Shown here: piece after piece, positions 34,126 to 42,868 of the stretch | How positions within the stretch are numbered: position 1 is the first letter of the stretch | Layout of the letters: each line of letters begins with the position of its first letter | NCBI GenBank assembly: GCA_963797255.1 | Contig: CAWCOV010000012.1 | Location: 558,001-622,000, forward strand | Direction of reading: 5' to 3' | Source: JANXZS01 sp963797255 | GTDB lineage: Bacteria; Acidobacteriota; Terriglobia; Terriglobales; Acidobacteriaceae | DNA length: 64,000 nucleotides | The notes under the pieces: model-generated | The model's input: the letters and a program-made list of their open reading frames with translations, nothing else | Told to the model about the DNA's origin: nothing | The model's database searches: none | Program-made: the position numbers and the translations under genes

Positions 34126-35844
34126 CTACTGCCTTTTCAATCTAAAGGATCTCTTACCTAAACCAAAATGCAGGCGCCTTTGGTTTTGGGCGGAAAAGCC
34201 ACTTCCACCGGAGACCTCCTGTACTTGTTTCTGCCCGTTCCAGAAGATCGTTACTCTCGCGCCTATCGCGCTACGATTGCTTCTGGTGCCTTCCAATTCG
34301 AATTCAATCCAGTCACTCCCGGGTTGCACGGTATTCTTGTAGAGAAGCAACGGGCCTCTTTGATTTGCAACCACAACGTCCAAGACCCCTCTATTCCACA
34401 AGTCAGCGAATGCGACTGCGCGGCCGTCATAGGTATCGGTTACGCCTACAGCCTGGGCAACATCTACAAACTTGCCTGCGCTGTCATTCAACCACACGTG
34501 CTTCTGCTGGTAACCGGATAGGCTTCGTTTATCCATCGCAGGCCAGTTCCGTGCATCCCCAATGATAGTGCTGTTGCCGCCTGCTACGCGTGAGAAGTCA
34601 TACCAATAGCTGCGATTTCGATCCAGTGAAACGTACCCATTCGTGAGATACAGATCCAAGGCGCCGTCATTGTTCAGATCCCCGAACTGAGCACCGAAAC
34701 TCCATCCTCCCAATTCGACCCCGAGGTCGCGGGCAAGGTTCTCGAATTGTATGTCCCTGCCTGAAACTCCTTCTTTTGGAACCCAAAGATTGTTGCCTTG
34801 GATGAGCACACCTTCTTCGGAAATATTCGAAACATACACCGAAAGTTTTCCTTGATTGAGGATGTCTCCGAAAGCGACGTTCATGCCGCTCTTCGGAGCG
34901 AAGCCAACTCCGGTTTGTTCCCCTTGTTCGTGGAATCGGTGGCCGTCGTTAAGATACAACTCAGAAACCCCATAGTCATTGGCGACGAATAGATCCGGAT
35001 GGCCAGTGCCTCGTAAATCTGCGGTGGAAGACGCAAGGGCCCATCGACGACTGCTAATTCCTACCTTCTCGCTGACTTCCTCGAACTTACCGCTTCCAAG
35101 ATTATGAAACAGGTACTTGCGGCCACCGTTCTTGGCGTATTCGAAACTGTCCGGCATGATACGCGAGGTATCAAGATGCCATAGGTCGAAAGTTTCTGAG
35201 TAGTAGCCGCCGATGAAGAGATCGAGCTTTCCGTCACCATCATAGTCAAACCAATTCGCGGTGTTTGCGTTGAGCCACCCGGGCAGCCCTGCTTGCTCCG
35301 ATACCCGAGTAAATCCATGACCGCCATCGTTGTGAAAAAGTTCAGGCCGGCCCCACTTCAATAGCAGAAGATCTTCATAGCCGTCATTATCGTAATCTCC
35401 CCAGACGGCCGCCATTGAGACGCCGGTACCGTGTTGATTTACGTCTGCAACGCCGAGTTCTCCCGCTACATCTTTAAACGTTCCGTCGTGTTGGTTCCTA
35501 AAGAGACAATTCTTACTTCCTTCTCCACTGTTCGTAACGTATAAGTCAGACCACCCATCCTTATCGAAGTCCACAACGGATACAGAGGCACCCATCGATG
35601 CGACTTGCGGCATGATGCCTTCTAACTTGGGATCGAGGGTGGGTGCCTGGTGCATGAAGCTAATGCCCGCTGAACGGGATACCTCTTGCAAATAAAATCC
35701 ATGACGTTTGAGCGCCACGTTGGAATCCAATGAAGTTAAGTCTGGCCTCTTACGAGCGGACACGCGTCGAATGACAATAGGAGTTACAAGCAGTCCAATA
35801 AAGAAGACAGCAAGGAGTAGTCGAGCTAGCGGGCCCCGTTTCAT
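34126..35844 (-). CDS. FG-GAP/ASPIC-UnbV (CRTAC1-like) protein, C-terminus lost by frameshift near 34140
   Basis: 572 aa as read. A membrane anchor or signal (about 7-27) precedes FG-GAP blades (DFDKDGWSDLY, DYDNDGYEDLL, DYDGDGKLDLF, DLNNDGALDLYL) and the start of an ASPIC-UnbV domain (RSNRSAIGARVTIFWNG ... LHFGLGK). The frame then ends at TAG 34126. With one base added at about 34141 the sequence instead continues IEKAVVRWPSGRLQELD, exactly the expected end of the domain, and stops at TGA 34046, overlapping the next gene's ATG. The repaired protein is 599 aa. Its ATG overlaps the stop of the 1185-aa gene upstream. Confidence 0.85.
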   Translation of the reverse strand: MKRGPLARLLLAVFFIGLLVTPIVIRRVSARKRPDLTSLDSNVALKRHGFYLQEVSRSAGISFMHQAPTLDPKLEGIMPQVASMGASVSVVDFDKDGWSDLYVTNSGEGSKNCLFRNQHDGTFKDVAGELGVADVNQHGTGVSMAAVWGDYDNDGYEDLLLLKWGRPELFHNDGGHGFTRVSEQAGLPGWLNANTANWFDYDGDGKLDLFIGGYYSETFDLWHLDTSRIMPDSFEYAKNGGRKYLFHNLGSGKFEEVSEKVGISSRRWALASSTADLRGTGHPDLFVANDYGVSELYLNDGHRFHEQGEQTGVGFAPKSGMNVAFGDILNQGKLSVYVSNISEEGVLIQGNNLWVPKEGVSGRDIQFENLARDLGVELGGWSFGAQFGDLNNDGALDLYLTNGYVSLDRNRSYWYDFSRVAGGNSTIIGDARNWPAMDKRSLSGYQQKHVWLNDSAGKFVDVAQAVGVTDTYDGRAVAFADLWNRGVLDVVVANQRGPLLLYKNTVQPGSDWIEFELEGTRSNRSAIGARVTIFWNGQKQVQEVSGGSGFSAQNQRRLHFGLGKRSFRLKRQ

Positions 35845-38800
35845 TTGCCTTCGTTACTCCTCAGCGCGTTGCGGAACTCGTCCTGGGTAACATAACGCGT
35901 GTGATAAGTTTGCCAATCCGCCGCGTGCTGGCGGTAGGTCCACTCATCTTCTAGTTTGCCCGGAGCGGTGGTGTATTGTGTTTGATCGTGATGCGGCAAT
36001 GGCTGCACCGTTCTTGAATACGTCGAATTGTAATCGCCGTCCTTTATCCAACCATCGCCTGCTATCACATAGTCGCGCACCCAGCCCGAAGGTGGATCAG
36101 GAAGCGCCTGAAAGCGAAGAGCTATCTCGTCTCCAGCGTTCATGATCACGTACCGATCATCAATACCCGAGATGAGGTCCCGTACATCACCAAATCTGGT
36201 GTAGTAGCCGGCTAGGTCACGCCATGTTTGCTTAGTGCTGGCGAGTTGAGCATAATCAGGAATCTCCGGCGAAGAGCTATTTGCCTGATGAATGACCGAG
36301 TAACCACGATAGTGGAGATCGGCGACCGTAGGAGATAGCTTGGCAATCTTCACGCTTGTATCCGGCTGGCCTTGAGCCCATTCTATGGAGTCCCAATAGA
36401 TTTCCAAGTTAGTTCGCAGTCTGACCTTATGAGGAGTGTTGGGCCGAAACGCGCCGGTAATATCAAGAAGACAAATCTTTTTTCTGCCGGCTGGAAAGCC
36501 CAAGTTCTGGCGCGCTACTATCCACCCACCGTGACCATCTGGGACTTCAAGGCTGAGAGCGTGCGGTGGACTGTGGTGGCCTTGGCCCATCGCGACGTTG
36601 ATGGATGAGTCGGATGGATGCAACCAACCCTTCGCGACAATATAGATAGGGCCATCGTTCGGCAAGGCAGACCCAAGATCTACTTCGACGTAGTGATCGC
36701 GTGTTACACCCTGGTATTGTCCGCGCCCGAACGTATCTAAGTAGTTGCCATCAAGATCCCGAACGATGTCAGTTACATCCGCCCCATTGTCATCCACGGC
36801 TCCAGAAATCGTGTGTGTCGCACCGACAGTAACGACTCTAGGTTTTAGAGCGGGAATAACAAATCGCTCGTCCGTAAATACCTCGGTTCCTACGGGGTGA
36901 TCAACCGCCATTAGCGCAAGGTAGTCGTAATAGTATGTCTCCCAAAGTTCGCCGGTTATTCGCAGGTCATAATAGCCATTATGGGGAACTAGTTCATCCC
37001 GGTCGATTTTGTACCATTCTTCAGTGCCTGCGATACTCGCCGTTCCGATGTTATTAATCCGGAGCCCGATCGCGGATCCCCATGGAACGGCGTCTTTCAC
37101 AAAGCTCATACGTTTGCCGTTGTAGGCGAACAGGAATGGGCAGGACCCTTTTAGGCGCTGCTCCGTTACGATCTCTTGATCTGCTTTTAAGGCGAATTCG
37201 GCGCGCATGGAGCCGTTCGGCCACAAGATCCGTGCAACATCTACATTGGTCTGCTCGCCTAAACCGAAGTGAATCTGTGGACCAGTGATTGGCTGCATCT
37301 GAGTCAACAGTCCGGAACGAATCTCGATCTCTCCGCCGATCCCGAATGAATTGATGCGTTGATCGCCAACTGCTTGTTTCGCTCGCGGCTGGATAACCTG
37401 CCAGTGATACTCGCGTGTTCCGTGATTCACCGCCTCACTTGGTCGCCCGTCAGAAGTAAGACCCAGAATATCGAGGCGGCCATCCTTGTTTAAATCAACG
37501 ACAACGGAGACCGTGTTTGAAACAGCTACTCTAATGGGCGTCGTGTATTTATTCTTCTCGTTGCCAAGCCATAACAGCGCTTCTTGATTTCCCGTTGCTG
37601 AATCAGATGACGTGCGCGCGAGTAGAAGATCTATCGCCCCGTTATTATCGAAGTCTGCTGCATAGAGCTTCAACATCCTGCTTGCATACTTCGGAAAATC
37701 GGGAACGGTTGTGAGGGTTCCAGAGTTCCAACTATTGTTTTCTTCTGAAATGCGAAAAACTGATCCATCTTCTCCAACTACCAAAAGATCTAGAACGCCG
37801 CGATGACTTGCGTCGGCTGCCGTGATTGCTCGGACTCCTTTGACGCCCGCCGGCGGTGTTATCTCGAAGAATCGCCCAGATCTTTCGTTCGTAAAAATAT
37901 GAAGTTGATTAGCACCATCGATAAAAGATGCGTCGGGATTTCCATCTCCATTTAGATCTGCCCAGACAAACTGTTTTACGCCCGAGATGCCTGCAAACGT
38001 TGAGACGGCAGTAAACGTGCCATCGCCGTTATTTCTTAAAACGGAAGGGGAGCCCCTTGTAGTCGCGACCAAAATATCAAGGTCACCGTCGGCGTCCATG
38101 TCAACGGCCCAACCGCCCGTATAATCATCATTGATCACTGATCCGGCAAGCCCTGTCTTCGCTGTCACATCAACAAAGTGATGCGGATCATCCTGCCTGA
38201 GGAATCGGACGCCGCCGGCTCCAAGGAGTACCAAGTCCATCTTGAAGTCATAGTTGAAGTCAACCGGGACGATTCCGTCGACGCCGGGCCCCGACTGTTT
38301 TGCGCCTCCAGGAAAGGGAACGGTTACGCCCGGCCCTATCTGTACTACGCTTCCATTTGCCTCGACAATCGTTGGCGCACCAGTGCCCGCGAATGATACG
38401 GCACCAATCCAACTCCAGTTAGTACTGTTGGAGCTTTCAATGTCCTTTACCTCAAAGGCTATCTTCTGGTCCGCAGGAGCAGGTGTGAAGACAGGATTTT
38501 CAAGTCGAAGAAAATGCAGGAATGGCTTGGCTTCCTCGCCAGGCGGAGGCTTTAGGGCGGCCAAACTCTGACGGAAAGTGGGAGTCCGCATGAGCACATT
38601 GCGAAGAAATGTCGTTTTTACCGCGGCTGCATGCGGATCAGGACCGTCTGCAGCGGTCTGCAATTCGCTCAGCTGTTTCTGGACCTCAGCCGGCCATGCC
38701 TTGGACTGAGATGCGATACTGGCCACAGCCTGTCTTAAAGTGGAACCGTCGCCCCGCTTGGCGGCGTTTCGACTGAGTTCAAGCAGTGCAGCCAGGTTCT

Positions 38801-39398
38801 CAGGTTGCTGTTTCAAAATCTGCTGCATCAACTTCTGAAATTCATCGTCGCTGCCGGCATCGCCCTGGCGTTCCACTTCTTGCGCCAGTTGGTAAAGGGC
38901 AGTCAAATTGTCCGGGTTTATTGCCACCGCCTTCCGAAAGTTCGCGATGGCCTCTGCGCTTCGTCCGCGGCCAGCTTCAAGTAATCCCAACAAGTAATAA
39001 ACGGAGTCATTTTGAGGCGCGAGTTTCTGGGTTTGTTCCAGCCTCTTGGCTGCCTCGTCATAATTTCTCTGTCGAAGAGCGAGAATGCCCCAGTTTCCCC
39101 ATCCAGCGGGTTCGCCTGGAACTAATCGCGTAGACTTAGCGAGTTCATTGTCAGCACGGACATCATCTCCCACCTGCAATGCTGCGAGGCCAACATAAAA
39201 CGAAGACACATAGTCGCTGTATAGAGTAGATGATCGTTTGGGCAACGAATATTTCGAGTGGCATCCGACGCCGGTTGTGGCCATGAGAAGAAAGATCGCT
39301 ATGAATTGAGTCGTAAGAGAGAAGCTGCGGTAGCTCTTTGCGGATACGAGGGTGCCCTCACCGGACTTTGCTACGTTGATCCTCATATCGTTTTTCAT
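35841..39398 (-). CDS. Large TPR/FG-GAP/ASPIC-UnbV lipoprotein
   Basis: 1185 aa from ATG 39398 (AAGAAG upstream). A hydrophobic helix ending TGVGC is a lipobox at about residue 42-46. Residues about 55-230 hold TPR repeats (WGNWGILALRQRNYDEAAKRLE, YYLLGLLEAGRGRSAEAIANF, split here as two motifs). The middle is an FG-GAP propeller (DMDADGDLDILV, DLNGDGNPDASF, DFDNNGAIDLLL, DLNKDGRLDILG), then ASPIC-UnbV (IHFGLGEQ, ILWPNGS). The last 400 residues, with several Tyr/Trp-rich beta motifs (ELWETYYYDY, IYIVAKGWLHP), match no domain I recognise. The first gene of a coupled operon with two smaller paralogues and the UnbU-like protein. Confidence 0.87.
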   Translation of the reverse strand: MKNDMRINVAKSGEGTLVSAKSYRSFSLTTQFIAIFLLMATTGVGCHSKYSLPKRSSTLYSDYVSSFYVGLAALQVGDDVRADNELAKSTRLVPGEPAGWGNWGILALRQRNYDEAAKRLEQTQKLAPQNDSVYYLLGLLEAGRGRSAEAIANFRKAVAINPDNLTALYQLAQEVERQGDAGSDDEFQKLMQQILKQQPENLAALLELSRNAAKRGDGSTLRQAVASIASQSKAWPAEVQKQLSELQTAADGPDPHAAAVKTTFLRNVLMRTPTFRQSLAALKPPPGEEAKPFLHFLRLENPVFTPAPADQKIAFEVKDIESSNSTNWSWIGAVSFAGTGAPTIVEANGSVVQIGPGVTVPFPGGAKQSGPGVDGIVPVDFNYDFKMDLVLLGAGGVRFLRQDDPHHFVDVTAKTGLAGSVINDDYTGGWAVDMDADGDLDILVATTRGSPSVLRNNGDGTFTAVSTFAGISGVKQFVWADLNGDGNPDASFIDGANQLHIFTNERSGRFFEITPPAGVKGVRAITAADASHRGVLDLLVVGEDGSVFRISEENNSWNSGTLTTVPDFPKYASRMLKLYAADFDNNGAIDLLLARTSSDSATGNQEALLWLGNEKNKYTTPIRVAVSNTVSVVVDLNKDGRLDILGLTSDGRPSEAVNHGTREYHWQVIQPRAKQAVGDQRINSFGIGGEIEIRSGLLTQMQPITGPQIHFGLGEQTNVDVARILWPNGSMRAEFALKADQEIVTEQRLKGSCPFLFAYNGKRMSFVKDAVPWGSAIGLRINNIGTASIAGTEEWYKIDRDELVPHNGYYDLRITGELWETYYYDYLALMAVDHPVGTEVFTDERFVIPALKPRVVTVGATHTISGAVDDNGADVTDIVRDLDGNYLDTFGRGQYQGVTRDHYVEVDLGSALPNDGPIYIVAKGWLHPSDSSINVAMGQGHHSPPHALSLEVPDGHGGWIVARQNLGFPAGRKKICLLDITGAFRPNTPHKVRLRTNLEIYWDSIEWAQGQPDTSVKIAKLSPTVADLHYRGYSVIHQANSSSPEIPDYAQLASTKQTWRDLAGYYTRFGDVRDLISGIDDRYVIMNAGDEIALRFQALPDPPSGWVRDYVIAGDGWIKDGDYNSTYSRTVQPLPHHDQTQYTTAPGKLEDEWTYRQHAADWQTYHTRYVTQDEFRNALRSNEGK

Positions 39399-39642
39399 TC
39401 TTCTTTTCAATCTGGCAGTGCTTAGAGGATATAGCAAAATTCCGCCAGCAGACATCTCACATTTGCCACGTTAGGCGTTCTCCTTTGTGGCCTTTCTTCT
39501 GTTTCATCGCATTAGTTACTATGACCGTTTTAGCGCCTCATCCAAAGGGTGGAGTTCGCCATCCACCCTTTGGCGATGCTTACAAAATCTAAATGATTTG
39601 GTGTTAGTATCAGGGCGGAATTTCAATGAAGGAGATAACAGG
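39399..39642. promoter_or_regulatory. Divergent intergenic region with a strong 12-bp hairpin
   Basis: CCAAAGGGTGGA (39542-39553) and TCCACCCTTTGG (39562-39573) pair perfectly around an 8-nt loop. No T-run follows on either strand, so it is not a simple terminator. It lies between the large TPR/ASPIC gene (minus) and the heptad-repeat gene (plus) and may control one of them. Confidence 0.5.
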
Positions 39643-39816
39643 ATGCCGGAAAGCGAAGTACTCGCCAATCAAAAAACGATTCTGGATCATCAGGCCACAA
39701 TCCTGGCGAATCAAAAGACAATTCTTGAAAACCAAGCTGCGATAAAGCAAAACCAGGACGCACTGCAGAAGATTATTCAGAATCAGGAGAAGATTCTGGA
39801 AGCGCTCAAGAAATAA
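39643..39816 (+). CDS. 57-aa coiled-coil protein made of seven-residue NQxxIL repeats
   Basis: AAGGAGA lies about 12 nt before the ATG. Nearly the whole protein is a seven-residue repeat: NQKTILD, HQATILA, NQKTILE, NQAAIKQ, NQDALQK and NQEKILE, with hydrophobic residues at constant spacing. This predicts one long amphipathic helix that would self-associate as a coiled coil with buried Asn/Gln layers. No signal peptide. No known family recognised. It stands alone between divergent and convergent neighbours, with its own ribosome-binding site. Confidence 0.75.
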   Translation: MPESEVLANQKTILDHQATILANQKTILENQAAIKQNQDALQKIIQNQEKILEALKK

Positions 39817-39902
39817 CTAAAATCGAGCGATGACTGGGTCAACCACATTTGCGGTTCAGACAGAAATGGACGCTGGCCAATTCCCGGTTGCGTATCAAGC
39901 AG

Positions 39903-40955
39903 TTAGGGAATTGGCTGTCCAGCTGTACTCATATCAACGTCAGCGGGCTTTATGTCTGATGGGATGAACGAGCGATTGAGTAGTTCCCCGATGGGAATAC
40001 TTTTGGTCAGAATTCCCGCCTTGATACCCATATCGCGGATCTTCTCCATTTCAGCATCGGTCGGATTGAGCATGCGATAGCTCACGCGGTCAGGGGGACT
40101 CGTCAGCACAAAGCGAACGAGCTTTTCGTCTTGACGAAAATAAGGTGAGACGACCTTTGCGGCATCGATGCGATGCGTCTCTGCCCACTCGCCACTTTCC
40201 GCAATCCCCCGAACCAGATCACGCACAACGGCCGGTCGCCCCTTTATCAGATCTTCGTGAACTACCAGTACGCAGGAGATGAAGTGAGGCCAGATGTCTT
40301 TTGCGTAATATAGGACGCGCCCGGAACCATCCACCTCTGCCTTAGCAGCGAATGGCTCTCCTACGAAATATGCATCAATTGCTTTTGCAGCCAACGCTCC
40401 GGGCATGTCCGGGGGAGGCATCTCTACAAATTTGATTTCTTCCAAACCGACTCCCTGGTCCTCCATCAATTTATGAATGACGAGGTTCTGGTTGCTGTAT
40501 CTGCTCGGGATTGCGAATGTTTTTCCTCGCAGATCGCGCAAGCTTTGTGCTTCCGAATTCTTGGCGACCATTACCTCTGACCCGTCTCGGTGACCAAGAT
40601 AAAGAATCTTGACCGGAACACCCTCTTCCCGCAATTTCATGGCGAGGGGGGCGATCATGAAGGCCGCTTGAATGCGACCTGCCTTGATTGACTCCGCCAT
40701 AGTGGGAAAGTCAGTAAATCTTTGCGACTCGAATCGAGTGGACTGGCTGTTCTTGGATGCAAACGCAGTTACAGGGCATGTGAGATGACAAGTGACCGGC
40801 AGGAACGCGACGCGCAATACCTCGCGACGATCATTTGACGCGGAGCCGTCTCCACTCGAACCCGATCGATGCCAAGGCTTAAATCGAAGCACACCTAAAA
40901 GAGCAATAAAGATAACGAATCCCAGTACCCATCGAGGCGTTGAAGAACGAAACAT
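39903..40955 (-). CDS. ABC transporter substrate-binding protein, NrtA/SsuA/TauA type
   Basis: 350 aa with GGAG before the ATG. A signal anchor (about 9-25) and a Ser/Gly linker lead to a type II periplasmic binding fold with LRVAFLPVTCHLTCPVTAF, IQAAFMIAPLAMKL, LRDLRGKTFAIPSRYS and DAYFVGEPFAAKAE. Relatives bind nitrate, bicarbonate, sulfonates or taurine. The ligand is not obvious here; the two Cys in TCHLTC are unusual for a simple anion binder. Last gene of a permease-ATPase-binding protein operon that lies next to the selenocysteine locus. Confidence 0.87.
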   Translation of the reverse strand: MFRSSTPRWVLGFVIFIALLGVLRFKPWHRSGSSGDGSASNDRREVLRVAFLPVTCHLTCPVTAFASKNSQSTRFESQRFTDFPTMAESIKAGRIQAAFMIAPLAMKLREEGVPVKILYLGHRDGSEVMVAKNSEAQSLRDLRGKTFAIPSRYSNQNLVIHKLMEDQGVGLEEIKFVEMPPPDMPGALAAKAIDAYFVGEPFAAKAEVDGSGRVLYYAKDIWPHFISCVLVVHEDLIKGRPAVVRDLVRGIAESGEWAETHRIDAAKVVSPYFRQDEKLVRFVLTSPPDRVSYRMLNPTDAEMEKIRDMGIKAGILTKSIPIGELLNRSFIPSDIKPADVDMSTAGQPIP

Positions 40956-40990
40956 TTTGCTACTCCCTGGCGCGTCAATTGTTCCCGCGC

Positions 40991-41731
40991 TTATGCGCTA
41001 ACGTACTCGCCGGAATCAGATTCAACGTTGAGTACGGTGAGAATGTCGTGAACCGCTCGCACCACGTCGGGATGTGTTGGCCCACGTGGCCGCGCAGTCT
41101 TAATGGACAACTCATAGCGAACCTGTGCAGGCCTGTCGCCGAGCACGATCACGCGATCGGCGAGTTGCGCAGCCTCTTCAATATCGTGGGTTACCAGCAC
41201 GACAGTCCGAGGTCGCTCGTGCAGAATGCGCGCTACTTCTTGTCGCAAATGAATCCGAGTCAGATAATCCAGTGCCGAGAACGGCTCATCCAGCAAGAGT
41301 ATGTCGGAAGAGCCAGCCAGTGCTCTAGCCAACTCAACCCGTTGACGCATTCCGCCCGAGAGTTGGTGCGGGTAACTATCTTCAAAAGTTTCAAGTCGTA
41401 TCAGTCCAATTAGATCTTCGACCTGCTTCCGACGTTGCTCTACATCCCTGATTCGCCGCAATCCTAACGCAATGTTTTCAGACACTGTGAGCCACGGAAA
41501 TAATCCATCTTTCTGATGCACCATCCTGCTTTCGCCCTTACGCTCAATGGCGCCGGATGTGGGCTGATCAAAGCCGGAAAGAAGATTCAACAGCGTAGTC
41601 TTGCCGCAGCCGGAAGGACCTACAATCGCGACGAATTCTCCCTGCTTCACCTCAAGAGAGATGTCTTCGAGCACGCGGAGACGACCATAGGAATGCGAGA
41701 TGTGACGAAGGAGCAGGGGAGGGATCGTCAT
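40991..41731 (-). CDS. ABC transporter ATP-binding protein (NrtD/SsuB/TauB type)
   Basis: 246 aa. Walker A GPSGCGKTT, Q-loop MVHQKDGLFPW, signature LSGGMRQRVELARAL, Walker B ILLLDEPFSALD and the H-loop VTHDIEEA are all intact. It energises the importer formed with the permease at 41734 and the binding protein at 39903. The ATG is 2 nt after the permease stop. Confidence 0.92.
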   Translation of the reverse strand: MTIPPLLLRHISHSYGRLRVLEDISLEVKQGEFVAIVGPSGCGKTTLLNLLSGFDQPTSGAIERKGESRMVHQKDGLFPWLTVSENIALGLRRIRDVEQRRKQVEDLIGLIRLETFEDSYPHQLSGGMRQRVELARALAGSSDILLLDEPFSALDYLTRIHLRQEVARILHERPRTVVLVTHDIEEAAQLADRVIVLGDRPAQVRYELSIKTARPRGPTHPDVVRAVHDILTVLNVESDSGEYVSA

Positions 41732-41733
41732 CG

Positions 41734-42504
41734 TTATCTCTCGTAACCCCAGCGAACGCTTGGGATTTTAGTGAGCTGTTCGAGGATGCGATCGATCCCT
41801 ACTCCAACAATGCCGATAACAATCATCTCCACGACAAGGATGTCTGTTCGAAGTCCGTTACGAGAGTCCATCACAGCGAAACCTAAACCATCGCGGCCCG
41901 CGATCATTTCTGCCGCTACAACAACAAGCCAACACACGCCCGCGGTTACGCGAAGTGTCGTAATGATCTGCGGCATTATGGCCGGCAATGTGACGTGTGT
42001 CAGCTTTTCAAGCTTTCCCATCCCAAAGTCTCTTGCGACTCTCGAATAGATCGTAGGGACGCTGGCTGCGGCGGACATTGTGGCCAACACGACGGGGAAG
42101 AATGCGGAAAGAAAGATCAGAAAGATAGGCGAAGCATCCCCTACCCCAAACCACAAAATCGCGAACGGGATCCAAGCCAAAGGAGAGAGATTGCGAAAGA
42201 AATTAACGATTGGCAGAAACGCTTTCCTCACCAGCAGTCCCTGACCCAACCAGAGGCCCGCGGGGATGCCCGTAATCACGGCCAATGCAAAACCGCAGGT
42301 TACGCGGAACATGGAAGTGATGAGATCAGTGAACAGGCGACCACTTACCACCTCGTCACGAAATGCTCGAAGAACGGCAAGGGGCGCCGGAAATGCGCTC
42401 TCGTGGAAGACCCCGCTCCTCCAGACCATTGTCCACAGGAAAATGAAGGCCGCGACAACCGCGAATGGTAAAGCGAGTGACTGGATGGTGCCGCTTTTTC
42501 TCAT
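41734..42504 (-). CDS. ABC transporter permease (NrtB/SsuC/TauC type)
   Basis: 256 aa with about six transmembrane helices and the cytoplasmic EAA-like coupling loop (RVARDFGMGKLEKLTHVTLPAIMP). The first gene of the importer operon. Its promoter must lie between 42504 and the tRNA-Sec gene 198 bp away, so the operon may respond to the same conditions or may even follow read-through from the tRNA gene, since both are on the minus strand. Confidence 0.92.
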   Translation of the reverse strand: MRKSGTIQSLALPFAVVAAFIFLWTMVWRSGVFHESAFPAPLAVLRAFRDEVVSGRLFTDLITSMFRVTCGFALAVITGIPAGLWLGQGLLVRKAFLPIVNFFRNLSPLAWIPFAILWFGVGDASPIFLIFLSAFFPVVLATMSAAASVPTIYSRVARDFGMGKLEKLTHVTLPAIMPQIITTLRVTAGVCWLVVVAAEMIAGRDGLGFAVMDSRNGLRTDILVVEMIVIGIVGVGIDRILEQLTKIPSVRWGYER

Positions 42505-42701
42505 CTACGATTGCGCTCGCACATCGCATATCTTCACAGTTAGCGCGGGTGTTAGTCAATTGAGAGTCGCGCGGCACGATGTGCATAAGCGAACCAGCTT
42601 CACCCGGCAAGAGCGCGTCGTCATTCTTGTTGATCCAGATCTCCTCCTTAAGGTGGAGTTATGTAGTTTTGAGACGAAGGTATTTGTCTTTTGAGAGAGC
42701 G

Positions 42702-42796
42702 TGGCGGAAGTGCGTGCGAGTCGAACACACCGTCGCCCGTTAAGAACGACCACCGGTTTTGAAGACCGGGAGGATCACCGGAGCCTAAGCACTTCC
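42702..42796 (-). tRNA. selC: Selenocysteine tRNA, anticodon TCA
   Basis: On the minus strand 95 nt fold as tRNA-Sec. The acceptor stem has 8 bp (GGAAGTGC / GCACTTCC) instead of 7. The anticodon arm is CCGGT-CTTCAAA-ACCGG with anticodon TCA reading UGA. A long variable arm pairs GTCGT with GCGAC, the T arm is GTGTG-TTCGACT-CGCAC, and discriminator G plus CCA are encoded. The 8+5 bp acceptor/T-arm stack is the hallmark of bacterial tRNA-Sec, recognised by SelA and SelB. It is divergent from selD, which starts 72 bp away. Confidence 0.95.
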
Positions 42797-42819
42797 ACGT
42801 GCGAGTCGATTGCTGAAAT

Positions 42820-42846
42820 TAGACATCGCCCTGTCGCCACTATAAT
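42820..42846 (+). promoter_or_regulatory. Candidate sigma-70 promoter of the selDAB operon
   Basis: A consensus -10 box TATAAT (42841-42846) with TAGACA (42820-42825; 5 of 6 to TTGACA) 15 bp upstream. Transcription would begin about 15 nt before the selD start at 42869. The spacer is short, so the -35 box is less certain than the -10. Confidence 0.45.
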
Positions 42847-42868
42847 CCTATTCATCGGAGTACGAGAA

